Assembly (NCBI GenBank): GCA_001602955.1
Contig: LVAC01000006.1
Coordinates: 87,925-151,924, forward strand
Reading direction: 5' to 3'
Length of the DNA stretch: 64,000 bases
Origin: Sulfurospirillum sp001602955
Lineage (GTDB): Bacteria; Campylobacterota; Campylobacteria; Campylobacterales; Sulfurospirillaceae
In this document: positions 17,593 through 26,017 of the stretch, piece after piece
Layout: each line of letters begins with the position of its first letter
How positions within the stretch are numbered: position 1 is the first letter of the stretch
Made by a program: the position numbers and the translations under genes
Notes under the pieces: model-generated
What the model saw: only the letters and a program-made list of their open reading frames with translations
Told to the model about the DNA's origin: nothing
The model's database searches: none

Positions 17593-18599
17593 CAAGCACC
17601 TCTTTTGGGTGTAAGTAAAAGATAAAAAATCGTAAAGCAAAGAGCATAAAGAAAGAAAATATAAACATCGTCTCGCACTTTAAATCCTAACCCTATATAC
17701 GAAAAAAATCCTTGCAAAAGCCCTAAAATAATAACCGTTCTTCGCGTATTGCCGTTTTGCAATTGAAAAATCATATGGTGTATATGGGTTTTATCGGCAT
17801 GCAGAGGGCTTTGATGGTTAAGGATGCGTCGTAACATCACGATCAACGTATCTAAAATTGGAATAGCCGCTAAAAGCAAGATGGAAATAGCCGTTATATA
17901 TGCTTTTTGAATCGAATAAAGCGTCAGCATCGCAATAATAAAACCTATCGTTAAACTACCGCTATCACCCATAAAAATTTTAGCCGGATGCCAATTCAGG
18001 ACTAAAAATCCTACCAAAGCACTGATCAAGCCTATGGACGTATAAAACAAAAAAAGATCTTCATATTTCCATCCGATATAAAAAAACGCCGCTAAAATAA
18101 CTAACGCTATACACGAAGCTAACCCGTCTAAGCCGTCGATCAGATTAAGAGCGCTCACAAATCCGCTAATCGCAAATGCGCAAAACGCCAATGCCGCCCA
18201 GAAAGTAAAAACAATTTCATGTCCAAAAAAGATTCCGAACCGTTGAATATCAAATCCGTTCAGATACAACAATCCTCCGGCACATGCCGTAATAAGTAGT
18301 TTAAGCCTTGCGGGTACCGATCGAATATCGTCCCAAAGTCCTGTCACAAAAACCAAAGTCAAGGGTAATAACGCTACCGCGTTGTCAAGAGGATTGAAAA
18401 GAATAAAGGCATAAACAAACGCACCAAAAATAGCAATGCCGCCGCTTCGAGGAACCACGCGATCATGCGAACTACGATCGTTGGGAATATCTAAAATATT
18501 GATGCGTTTTTGATAATAAACCAAAAAAACGTTTAAACTTAACGATACGCTAAAAACCGTCAAGCATTTGAACAAGACAAAAGTATCGATCAGTGCCAA
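17592..18599 (-). CDS. WecA/MraY-family polyprenyl-phosphate sugar-1-phosphate transferase
   Basis: Integral membrane enzyme that starts lipid-linked glycan assembly by moving a HexNAc-1-phosphate (or FucNAc/QuiNAc-1-phosphate) to undecaprenyl phosphate. Family motifs: DIPNDRSSHDRVVPRSGGIAIFG near 38, NLIDGLDGLAS near 151, the Mg-binding FMGDSGSL near 206 and HADKTHIHHM near 272; ten or so helices, 335 aa. The start is a TTG with AAGGA six bases upstream; no ATG is available nearby. A KACATGTM element overlaps this ribosome site. It is directly upstream of pglB, so it probably makes the first unit of the PglB substrate, unlike the monotopic PglC of C. jejuni. Confidence 0.88.
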   Translation of the reverse strand: MALIDTFVLFKCLTVFSVSLSLNVFLVYYQKRINILDIPNDRSSHDRVVPRSGGIAIFGAFVYAFILFNPLDNAVALLPLTLVFVTGLWDDIRSVPARLKLLITACAGGLLYLNGFDIQRFGIFFGHEIVFTFWAALAFCAFAISGFVSALNLIDGLDGLASCIALVILAAFFYIGWKYEDLFLFYTSIGLISALVGFLVLNWHPAKIFMGDSGSLTIGFIIAMLTLYSIQKAYITAISILLLAAIPILDTLIVMLRRILNHQSPLHADKTHIHHMIFQLQNGNTRRTVIILGLLQGFFSYIGLGFKVRDDVYIFFLYALCFTIFYLLLTPKRGA

Positions 18600-18628
18600 C
18601 GTACGTCCTTACATGTCATGTTTAGGCT

Positions 18629-18634
18629 ATTATA
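18629..18634 (-). promoter_or_regulatory. Possible -10 box for the wecA-pglB-pglG-his-cheY run
   Basis: TATAAT on the - strand lies 30 bases before the TTG start, in a 64-base spacer (18600-18663) that is the widest gap in the - strand glycan region. It may give the downstream block transcription independent of the variable genes upstream. Confidence 0.45.
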
Positions 18635-18663
18635 GTTTAAAAGAGTTTAAAGCTCGATAGAAG

Positions 18664-19428
18664 TTAAATCGATGGTAGTAAACACTGATTTCGATATCCT
18701 GTAATTTTTGCAGGATATTTTGACAAAATTTTAAATATCGTACTTCGAATACCGTTTTCTCGACAAGCTCTTAGTTGTTCAACAGAATTTAGATAGAGGC
18801 TTCGAAACGATGTACTAATCCCTCCCAAGCGCATCTTAACAATCGGCATTTGCAAATAGGTATAGCTGATACGATGGACCGCTAGTAAACGCAGTAATAA
18901 TTCAAAGTCGGCGGCAATTCGATAATTCGTTTTAAAAGCTCCGTATATCTCATAAAGCTCTCGTCGGCAAAAAAACGTCGGATGCGCCGGCATCCAACCG
19001 TACGCAAATTTTTCAGGCGTGCAATGACTACTATCGTAATAGCGTATAACTTTATTCAAATTCGCCGCTCTCACGTAAACCAAATCCGCAAAAACACTTT
19101 GCGTCTTCGATTGATAAAAGGCTTGCACGATTTCTTCAATGACGTGATCATGTAGGTACATATCGTCGCTATTCAAAAACCCTACGACGTCTCCGGTAGC
19201 AAGCTTAATACCTTTATTCATTGCATCGTAAACTCCATGATCGGGTTCGCTGATAAACTGTGTGATTTGAGTGCCGTAAGTATTCACGATATCAATCGTT
19301 CCATCGGTACTTGCACCGTCTACAACAATGTATTCAATATTAGAATACGTTTGTGAAAGTACCGAGTCAATAGCGGTTTTAATCACATCTACGTTGTTAT
19401 AAACAACCGTGATAATGGAAATTTTCAT
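18664..19428 (-). CDS. Family 2 glycosyltransferase
   Basis: GT-A fold inverting glycosyltransferase of 254 aa, predicted to add a sugar to the lipid-linked glycan at the cytoplasmic membrane face. The N-terminus MKISIITVVYNN, the nucleotide-binding VVDGASTDGT, and the metal-binding FLNSDDMY near residue 92 are characteristic. A longer frame to 19485 exists, but the ATG at 19428 overlaps the aminotransferase stop by four bases and starts the GT2 fold exactly. It resembles the GT2 at 20856-21617, so a shared ancestor or duplication is possible. Donor sugar unknown. Confidence 0.85.
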   Translation of the reverse strand: MKISIITVVYNNVDVIKTAIDSVLSQTYSNIEYIVVDGASTDGTIDIVNTYGTQITQFISEPDHGVYDAMNKGIKLATGDVVGFLNSDDMYLHDHVIEEIVQAFYQSKTQSVFADLVYVRAANLNKVIRYYDSSHCTPEKFAYGWMPAHPTFFCRRELYEIYGAFKTNYRIAADFELLLRLLAVHRISYTYLQMPIVKMRLGGISTSFRSLYLNSVEQLRACRENGIRSTIFKILSKYPAKITGYRNQCLLPSI

Positions 19429-20510
19429 TCTGAAAACGCTTTTAAAGATGCACACACATATGCGATATCCTCTTTCGTATGGCAATAAGAAATAGGTAAG
19501 CTAAGCGTTGTCGCATGAATTTCCTCCGAAAGAGGATACGTACCCTCCAAGATTCCCTTCATCGCTTCTTGTTTATGCGGGGGAAAAGGATAATGCACTT
19601 CCGTTTTAATACCGTGCTCCAAAAGGTATTGGCGTAATACATCACGTTTAGAATGGCGAATATTGAAAATATGGTAAACATCAAAAAAATCTTCGTGAAC
19701 ATGAGGCAAAATGAAACGTTCATCTAAACATTCCAAATAAATACGCGCCAATGCTCGCTTATGTGCATTAATTTCATCTAAAGCCTTTAGCTTTATCGAT
19801 AAGAACCCTGCTTGTATTTCATCAAGCCTTGAGTTAAAACCTAAATAGTCATTATAATATTTAGTCGATGATCCGTAATTTCGTAAAGAGAGTAAGGCAT
19901 GATATAAAGTTTCATCATCGGTAATAATTGCTCCGGCATCACCTAATGCACCTAAGTTTTTAGTCGGATAGAAACTAAAACACCCTACCCCGAATGTTCC
20001 TGCCTTTCGATGTCGATACATCGCTCCGTGTGCTTGAGCAACATCTTCAATAATTTTAAGATCATAGGCTTCTGCAAGGTCGACAATCGGCTGCATATCG
20101 CATACTTTACCGTAGAGATGAACTGCCAAAATCGCTTTGGTATTCGGCGTAATTTTTGCTTCTATTTTAGCAGGATCGATTGTATAGGCTTGCAAATCAG
20201 GTTCGACCAATACGGGTTTATAACCATTTCGTATGATTGCCAAAATTGTAGCGATATACGTATTAGACGGAACAATAATTTCACTTTGAGGAGGAAACGC
20301 ACATGCATTTAATGCCAAAATAAGTGCATCGAGCCCTGAAGCCACGCCGATACAGTATTTGACTCCGTGATAGTGAGCAAATTCCTCTTCAAAGCGTTTT
20401 ACATTATTTCCTAATATGTACCATCCGCTTTGTAAAAACGATTCAAAACTCTTTCGGTAGTCTGTAAAAAATTTTTGGTTTACTTTATGAAGATTTTCAT
20501 ATTCGATCAT
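19425..20510 (-). CDS. PLP-dependent sugar aminotransferase, FdtB/QdtB-like
   Basis: DegT/DnrJ/EryC1-family aminotransferase of 361 aa. The PLP-phosphate region is in ASGLDALILAL, the Asp-x-x-x-A region in IEDVAQAHGA, and the PLP lysine in SFYPTKNLGALGDAG (about residue 185). Sitting directly after an FdtA/QdtA-type ketoisomerase with a 4-base overlap, it most likely makes a dTDP-3-amino-3,6-dideoxyhexose (Fuc3N or Qui3N). The dTDP-glucose genes rmlA and rmlB and a matching N-acetyltransferase are not in the window, so the substrate depends on genes elsewhere. Confidence 0.85.
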   Translation of the reverse strand: MIEYENLHKVNQKFFTDYRKSFESFLQSGWYILGNNVKRFEEEFAHYHGVKYCIGVASGLDALILALNACAFPPQSEIIVPSNTYIATILAIIRNGYKPVLVEPDLQAYTIDPAKIEAKITPNTKAILAVHLYGKVCDMQPIVDLAEAYDLKIIEDVAQAHGAMYRHRKAGTFGVGCFSFYPTKNLGALGDAGAIITDDETLYHALLSLRNYGSSTKYYNDYLGFNSRLDEIQAGFLSIKLKALDEINAHKRALARIYLECLDERFILPHVHEDFFDVYHIFNIRHSKRDVLRQYLLEHGIKTEVHYPFPPHKQEAMKGILEGTYPLSEEIHATTLSLPISYCHTKEDIAYVCASLKAFSE

Positions 20511-20872
20511 TCGCCGTAAGCCTCTTTAATATAGTCGTTTCTATCATAATATTCTGATGAAAGCACCAATAAGACACTCCCTTTGGAGAAATGATCCATA
20601 GTATGCCAATCACGTGGGTCTAATACCAAACATTGAGTCGGTTTATCCAACACGACTGTACGCTTTTTTTCTCCGTCATAGATATCAATTTCACACTGAC
20701 CGCTAACGCACACAAGTGCTTGGATTGCTTTTTTATGACGATGCCCGCCTCTTTGTTTTTGAACGTCGTATATCCAATAGATACGTTTGATCTCGAACGG
20801 CAATACCTTTTCAATAACGCTTAAAGCACCTCTATCATCGCGAAATGTCGGTAAATTAATAATAGTTGCCAT
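20507..20872 (-). CDS. dTDP-4-keto-6-deoxyglucose 3,4-ketoisomerase, FdtA/QdtA-like cupin
   Basis: A 121 aa cupin of the WxcM/FdtA/QdtA group. It begins with LPTFRDDRGALSVIE and carries the metal/substrate region RGGHRHKKAIQALVCVSG near residue 45 and LDPRDWHTM near 85, as expected for enzymes that move the keto group from C4 to C3 of dTDP-4-keto-6-deoxyglucose. The product galacto (Fdt) or gluco (Qdt) configuration cannot be told by eye. It overlaps the upstream GT2 gene by 17 bases and the aminotransferase by 4. Confidence 0.85.
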   Translation of the reverse strand: MATIINLPTFRDDRGALSVIEKVLPFEIKRIYWIYDVQKQRGGHRHKKAIQALVCVSGQCEIDIYDGEKKRTVVLDKPTQCLVLDPRDWHTMDHFSKGSVLLVLSSEYYDRNDYIKEAYGE

Positions 20873-21617
20873 ACTTGCCCTTCCAGTAATGCCCTAACGA
20901 TATAAAAAATCCGTACACAATAAACGGCAATGCCATAATACTCAAAATACCTTTACGTTTAAAAGCGACATGTAAAGCCTCTAAATGATTTCGTACAAAA
21001 TTTTGAGCACCTGCACCCCCAGTAAGATAGACAACAAAAGGTTCATCGATGCGTTTATATTCTTGAATCCGAGATACTAAATCAAAATAGGAATCTAACT
21101 CAGCTTTATAGCGATACGCCAACGAGTAAGGAGTTATCTTCTCTTTTTTGATGAACATCGCCTGATGGCACAACGTCCCTGTACCCCAAAATAAAAGATT
21201 CAACGTCGTAAACTCTTTGGGATGAACATATAGCCCCTCTTTTGCATCTAATAAAATACCTCCGTAGACCAAATCAAGCCTCGTATTTTTCGTTATTGTA
21301 GAGGCAACCAAGGAGAGAATATGCGAGCTTGCCAAAAAATCTCCTGCATTTAAAAAAACAATCCACTCTCCCGTTACAAGTTTCAAGCCTTTATTCATCG
21401 CATCATAAATGCCACTGTCTTTTTCACTAATCCAAACAACCGGATACGATGCGTATTTTTGAATGAGCGCAATCGTACCGTCACTCGAACCACCGTCGAT
21501 AATAATATATTCGACAGAAGAATAGTCTTGTTCCAAAACCGATAAAATAGTTTGTTCCAAAAGCGTAACAGCATTATAAACAACGGTAATAATCGATATT
21601 TTTGGTAACGTTTTCAT
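20856..21617 (-). CDS. Family 2 glycosyltransferase
   Basis: 253 aa GT-A enzyme: ISIITVVYNAVTLLEQT at the N-terminus, IIDGGSSDGT for nucleotide binding, and the acidic FLNAGDFL near residue 95 in place of a textbook DxD. The C-terminus has a hydrophobic stretch (IMALPFIVYGFFISLGHYW) that may sit on the membrane. It overlaps the next upstream gene by 4 bases and fdtA by 17. It is AT-rich relative to the core genes. Sugar specificity unknown. Confidence 0.82.
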   Translation of the reverse strand: MKTLPKISIITVVYNAVTLLEQTILSVLEQDYSSVEYIIIDGGSSDGTIALIQKYASYPVVWISEKDSGIYDAMNKGLKLVTGEWIVFLNAGDFLASSHILSLVASTITKNTRLDLVYGGILLDAKEGLYVHPKEFTTLNLLFWGTGTLCHQAMFIKKEKITPYSLAYRYKAELDSYFDLVSRIQEYKRIDEPFVVYLTGGAGAQNFVRNHLEALHVAFKRKGILSIMALPFIVYGFFISLGHYWKGKYGNYY

Positions 21618-22633
21618 GCGATAAAACTCTTTTTATCAAAAATTCTTTGGCGACTGAAAAGTTTTCTGTAAAAAAATTTCAACGGCAGCAACCAATCTTC
21701 TTTAAGACGCGAAAGCATGTATAAAAGCGTATATCCCTCAACAGAAACCGGTTTTTGTAAAAATACAAATTGCTCTCCTACCGTATGGGTTAACATTTCA
21801 AGATGCCTGACATATGGCTTGTAAAGGTACATTCTGTCGCTTTGGCTTAAACGATACACACTCAATTCTATTTGGTCATTATTCAAAAAACGTAATGCGT
21901 GAAAATGGTAAAAGATAACTTCAAATTTTGCATATGTTTTTTTCTCGATACCGTATAATGTTGAGCCTTCTTGCACCAAAGTATATTGCTGAATGTTCCA
22001 CGGTGCAACGCCGCCGCCTAAGTGACGTAAAACATGCACTCCATCAAACATACTCGTCCAATGATCCAAATACATCTGATCTCCAAACTTCCCGTCTTCG
22101 TAACGAGCGAAACACCACTCGCTACACGCGTTTTGCCACCATGAGAGGACTTTTATACCACGCTCATCGTTCTTAAATGTTACGAATTGGACGCAATAAA
22201 TACCGCTAGTCGCACTTTGGTCGTACATCGGCGTATAGCGATGTTCAGTAATTAAAACCGACGCATTTTGCATCTCATTGACCAAAACGGATGGATCGGA
22301 AAAAAAATACACATCGGCATCAAGATAGGTACAATGTTCAAGCCCAAAGCGCTCAATCGCGTAACGAATCACAAAAGGCGTACATGTCCAACAGTATTCA
22401 CCTTTCGTTCTTTCTTGTTTGATGCGTTTAAGTGTTTCGTCCTCAAACATTTCTAACGAGATGATAGTAGCATGCTCAAGGTCTAATTTCACAAGTGTTT
22501 CAAACGACAAATCGTCAAACGCAAAAATATAAAGATGAAACTTTTTACAATGCATACTGAGCGACTCATACATGGCAAGTCCGCGCGTTAAATAAGCACT
22601 ATCAAAAAGGGTGCAAAAGTTATACTTAGCCAT
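21614..22633 (-). CDS. Probable nucleotide-diphospho-sugar transferase (GT8-like)
   Basis: A 339 aa protein whose N-terminus MAKYNFCTLFDSAYLTRGL and the metal site CTYLDADVYFFSDPS (DAD near residue 105) resemble retaining GT-A transferases of the GT8-like group. A later VLRHLGGGVAPWNIQQY segment with a His-Phe-His (YHFHALRF) motif is typical of the same group. The longer frame to 22672 begins without a good start; the ATG at 22633 overlaps the FkbM gene by 8 bases. Donor and acceptor unknown. Confidence 0.7.
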   Translation of the reverse strand: MAKYNFCTLFDSAYLTRGLAMYESLSMHCKKFHLYIFAFDDLSFETLVKLDLEHATIISLEMFEDETLKRIKQERTKGEYCWTCTPFVIRYAIERFGLEHCTYLDADVYFFSDPSVLVNEMQNASVLITEHRYTPMYDQSATSGIYCVQFVTFKNDERGIKVLSWWQNACSEWCFARYEDGKFGDQMYLDHWTSMFDGVHVLRHLGGGVAPWNIQQYTLVQEGSTLYGIEKKTYAKFEVIFYHFHALRFLNNDQIELSVYRLSQSDRMYLYKPYVRHLEMLTHTVGEQFVFLQKPVSVEGYTLLYMLSRLKEDWLLPLKFFYRKLFSRQRIFDKKSFIA

Positions 22634-23576
22634 GAAAAAGCCTTCGGATTTTATTGAATACTTTATGCACATAGATTAGCGGTATCTTTCGCCGCATACG
22701 TGAAAGTGCATACATCAAGGCTTTTTCAAAAACCTCATCGTGATACGATGTCAATGCTTGACGCGCCAAATCAATCGCAAAACCGTATTGCCTTAAAGAA
22801 AGTGCTATTGCGCAACCTAGTAAGTACTCTCTTTTGTCAAATGACTCTTCTTGAGCATAGGTATTCATATATGTTAATTCAGCCCATGCCGTCGATTCTT
22901 CCAATACGTAGCGAAAATCGTATAACCTGTCGATAAAATTGGGAAAATATTGTTTCATCGAACTACGGCTTATGCGTTGTGTTCCGCGAGGAGTCATACG
23001 CATGAGCCAAAAAGGCTCTTGCGCCATATAACGCAATACTTCAAATAAAAAATCTTCTTTTTCATACGCGTTAATAATGCCCGGCTCAAACTCAGCAATC
23101 GCTATTTTTTGGCGAAGTAAAGAAGGTAGGGAATTAAAAATTCTTAAATCCGTACCTTGGGAATCCGTTTTAAACCAATCAATGTAGTCAAGGCCTAAAA
23201 CGTTTAATGCCTCATTCATACTCGTCGCTTGCATGGTGACACTTTTTTCTATATCAAAAAGTTCACTAAACGCCCAGTGTTTAAGCTCTTGCTGATTAGG
23301 TTTTAAACGGCTTGAACAATACGGAGATTTGGTTAAGTAAAAAGGCGTATCGTGTGTGGATTCGGCAACAAGTTTATTAAAAACATACAATCTTCGATAG
23401 CCTGCCGTCGTGCTTTCGACAAATTGCGTCTCACGCTCATCCGCATCAAACGCAATGCAAATAGCATAAGGCGCTAACATTTTCCAAGAAGTATGCAGTG
23501 TGCCAGAAGCTCCCACATCTACCAAGACGGGCGGCTTATGTTTAAATTCGTTATGCGTTAAGAGTTCTTTTATCAT
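22626..23576 (-). CDS. FkbM-family methyltransferase
   Basis: 316 aa. SAM motif I is VLVDVGASGTLHTSW near residue 17, CIAFDADERE follows, and the FkbM hallmark IDWFKTDSQGTDLRI is near 140. FkbM enzymes methylate hydroxyls, often of glycans, so this may decorate the lipid-linked oligosaccharide or surface polysaccharide. The C-terminal 100 residues (about 215-316) extend beyond the usual domain and are not recognised. Both ends overlap neighbours by 4-8 bases. Confidence 0.8.
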   Translation of the reverse strand: MIKELLTHNEFKHKPPVLVDVGASGTLHTSWKMLAPYAICIAFDADERETQFVESTTAGYRRLYVFNKLVAESTHDTPFYLTKSPYCSSRLKPNQQELKHWAFSELFDIEKSVTMQATSMNEALNVLGLDYIDWFKTDSQGTDLRIFNSLPSLLRQKIAIAEFEPGIINAYEKEDFLFEVLRYMAQEPFWLMRMTPRGTQRISRSSMKQYFPNFIDRLYDFRYVLEESTAWAELTYMNTYAQEESFDKREYLLGCAIALSLRQYGFAIDLARQALTSYHDEVFEKALMYALSRMRRKIPLIYVHKVFNKIRRLFHG

Positions 23577-24394
23577 CGATTTTTCCGTTGATAGATAAAG
23601 CCTTTATAAATTGCCTCGTCATTTTCAGACAAATAAATGATTAACTCCGGCATAGCGTGAAACTCCTCGACCAAATCATAGTTTGATTCAAAAAGAGCGT
23701 TAAACGTATCTTGAGCAAATATCCAGCAAGGATAACTTGCTTCGTAGATTTGAGGAGGCACATGTTGAACACATAGGCGCTCTTTCCCGCTTTTTGAAAA
23801 CGGTGTCAAATCAACGATAATATATTCAAAGTCATACGCAAAAATCTCGTGCAAAAATTCATAAGGCTTCTCTAAATATTGAAGAACACTTGAAAGCAAA
23901 AGAACATTAGGCTTTTGATGTGTCACACATGTTTTAACGTCATAAAAAAACGTTAATGTTTTTGTTTCAAACTCTTTGATGCCCAAATCGACAAAATGTT
24001 TTTGCTCGACGACATTCCATGAAACGTCTTTTAAGCCGTCTAAAAATTTTTTATTTTGAAAGTAGGTACTTCCTAAACTTCCTCCAAAATCAACAACATG
24101 TAACTTTCCTTGCATTCGTGAAGACGCGTACATAAGGCCACTCAAAAGCGGCCACGAATATTCTATCGTATCAAATAAAACGCCGTCACGCTCATAGACA
24201 GCCTTACCTTCCTTTACTTGCGTTATAGCGTCATAGACTTTTTCGATAATCTTTTCATTATCGTAGTTTCCGGCATCGCATTTTGCTTCTTCCCATGAGG
24301 CATAATTTCCAAGCCATCCGTATCGACGGTGTTTCAAGCGCCTCAAATATCGCAATACAAAAGGTGGCAACAGCTCTTTAACCCATGTTCGCAT
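23573..24394 (-). CDS. Putative methyltransferase (TIGR04325-like)
   Basis: 273 aa with a Rossmann SAM-like motif VVDFGGSLGSTYFQN near residue 105, preceded by the pattern WPLLSGLMYASSR and an N-terminal YGWLGNYASWEEA box. This combination is what I recall for the TIGR04325 group of putative methyltransferases found in polysaccharide loci. The substrate is unknown. It overlaps the glycosyltransferase upstream by 17 bases and the FkbM gene by 4. Confidence 0.7.
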   Translation of the reverse strand: MRTWVKELLPPFVLRYLRRLKHRRYGWLGNYASWEEAKCDAGNYDNEKIIEKVYDAITQVKEGKAVYERDGVLFDTIEYSWPLLSGLMYASSRMQGKLHVVDFGGSLGSTYFQNKKFLDGLKDVSWNVVEQKHFVDLGIKEFETKTLTFFYDVKTCVTHQKPNVLLLSSVLQYLEKPYEFLHEIFAYDFEYIIVDLTPFSKSGKERLCVQHVPPQIYEASYPCWIFAQDTFNALFESNYDLVEEFHAMPELIIYLSENDEAIYKGFIYQRKNR

Positions 24395-25283
24395 GACGTA
24401 AATATCCCACTATTTTAGTAATGATTTTTTCAAAAATATTGCGTTTTGATTGCAAAAAGTAGCCTCTGATTTTTGCCTTAGCCACTTTATCCTCTCTGAT
24501 AGCGACGTTATTGAGCACAACATCAAAATTTAAAGCTACATCGTAAACCGTTGTAGCACTACAATGGGTGCCTTGTCCGTCTAAACCGATATTTTGCACG
24601 TAACTTTTCCCCGGATAAAGCGTTAAAGCGTCTTGAAGCAATGCCGAAAAATACCACCGTATCGCCCATGAGTTGTTTTTCCCTTGAATCTGGTCTTTTA
24701 GCATTTGCGTATACGCATACGCACCGTCAAAATCTGCTTCCTTTTGAAGTTTACGCTTATAGACTTCATCTAAGAGTTTCTGCCCGTTTGCTTCAAACCT
24801 ATCCCAGCCTCGCCTCCATGTTGCCCAGCCCCAACAATCCGCACCCTTTAAAAAAAACGTATCGGGAAGTTCCGTGACGGGATAAATATAACCGTGAATC
24901 GAAATGACATTCGGCTCATTTTCATACAATGTAAGTGCTTCATTCATATAGGTTAAAAAACAAGGACTCGTTACCAAATCATCTTCAAGAACGATGATTT
25001 TACCGTATTTATTAACGATATTTGTGACGCCATCAATAATAGAATTTGCCAATCCCCAGTTTTTTTCTCGCTCGATAACGGTGACTTTTTTAAACCCTTC
25101 TATCGTTTGAAGATACTCCCTTACATTTCTTACATGTAAAGATACCGCATCGTTTTTTGCGCCGTCGCTGTAGATAAAAAGTTCACTCTCGTTTGCTAAT
25201 GCGTTTTTTTGTAACGCTTCAACGGTTTGCTTCGTATGCCAAAGGCGATTATAGGTAAACAAAACGATAGGAGCTAAAGTCAT
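24378..25283 (-). CDS. GT2-like glycosyltransferase
   Basis: 301 aa. The N-terminus APIVLFTYNRLWHTKQTVEAL, the SDGAKND turn, and the acidic metal site IIVLEDDLVTSPCFL near residue 98 (EDD) are typical of GT-A enzymes of the GNT-I/GT2-like group. WGWATWRRGWDRF near 150 is a recurring signature of this bacterial subgroup. The C-terminal segment beyond 265 is basic. A KACATGTM site (25132) is read as His-Val. The AT-rich context matches its neighbours. Confidence 0.78.
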   Translation of the reverse strand: MTLAPIVLFTYNRLWHTKQTVEALQKNALANESELFIYSDGAKNDAVSLHVRNVREYLQTIEGFKKVTVIEREKNWGLANSIIDGVTNIVNKYGKIIVLEDDLVTSPCFLTYMNEALTLYENEPNVISIHGYIYPVTELPDTFFLKGADCWGWATWRRGWDRFEANGQKLLDEVYKRKLQKEADFDGAYAYTQMLKDQIQGKNNSWAIRWYFSALLQDALTLYPGKSYVQNIGLDGQGTHCSATTVYDVALNFDVVLNNVAIREDKVAKAKIRGYFLQSKRNIFEKIITKIVGYLRHANMG

Positions 25284-26017
25284 TTGTTTTTTACTTCTTC
25301 AAAATAGATTCTGTGTACGAAAAATACGGTATTGACCGTCTTGGCATAAACCTTATAGCCTAAATTCGTCATAAACTTTACGATTTCATTGTCGCTTAAG
25401 CGCATCACATCAGTTTCTAAAACTTCCACCAAAACAACTTTAGGGCAATGCGTTAAAAAATCATTCGATTTAAGAACTTTAAAATCCCATCCTTCAACAT
25501 CGATGGACAAAAAATCAATTTTTTGCTTGCTAGGTAAATAGTCAGCAAAAATCTCTTTTAATGTACGTGTTTGTAACGGTATTGTCGACGTAACAAAATA
25601 CACTCCCTCTTCTTCGCGTTTTTGGGTTAGTGTTTCGGAAAATCCATTCAATGCAGGGTCATTGAAAACGTAATATATGAGTTCTTCGTTAGTATCTGAA
25701 ACAGGAGCCTCTATGTTTATATCGCGAGGGCGCATTTTATCAAAAACTTTCATACTATTGGGCATCGCATCGATATTGATACCGCACCAACCTTTACGGT
25801 AAAAAAGATAAGTATTTGAAAATCGCTTTGGATGATGCGCTCCGACATCAACGTAAAATCCATTTGCTTGATGCGAGAATAGCCGATTTAAAACCATATC
25901 CTCGCCTTCTTGAGCATACGATCGAGTAGCATACTCATGAAAATAATTGTTTTTGAACTCAATTAAATAATCGCGTATTTGTTTTGGAATAATTGTTTTA
26001 AACCATTGTTTTATCAT
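25280..26017 (-). CDS. FkbM-family methyltransferase
   Basis: 245 aa second FkbM enzyme in the block. It has SYAQEGEDMVLNRLF followed by FYVDVGAHHPKRFSNT (SAM motif I near residue 57), GINIDAMPNSM, and the hallmark IDFLSIDVEGWDFKVLKS near 170. It is closer to the canonical small FkbM form than the gene at 22626-23576. The ATG at 26017 is preferred over a TTG one codon earlier. It overlaps the flippase gene by 20 bases. Confidence 0.85.
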   Translation of the reverse strand: MIKQWFKTIIPKQIRDYLIEFKNNYFHEYATRSYAQEGEDMVLNRLFSHQANGFYVDVGAHHPKRFSNTYLFYRKGWCGINIDAMPNSMKVFDKMRPRDINIEAPVSDTNEELIYYVFNDPALNGFSETLTQKREEEGVYFVTSTIPLQTRTLKEIFADYLPSKQKIDFLSIDVEGWDFKVLKSNDFLTHCPKVVLVEVLETDVMRLSDNEIVKFMTNLGYKVYAKTVNTVFFVHRIYFEEVKNK

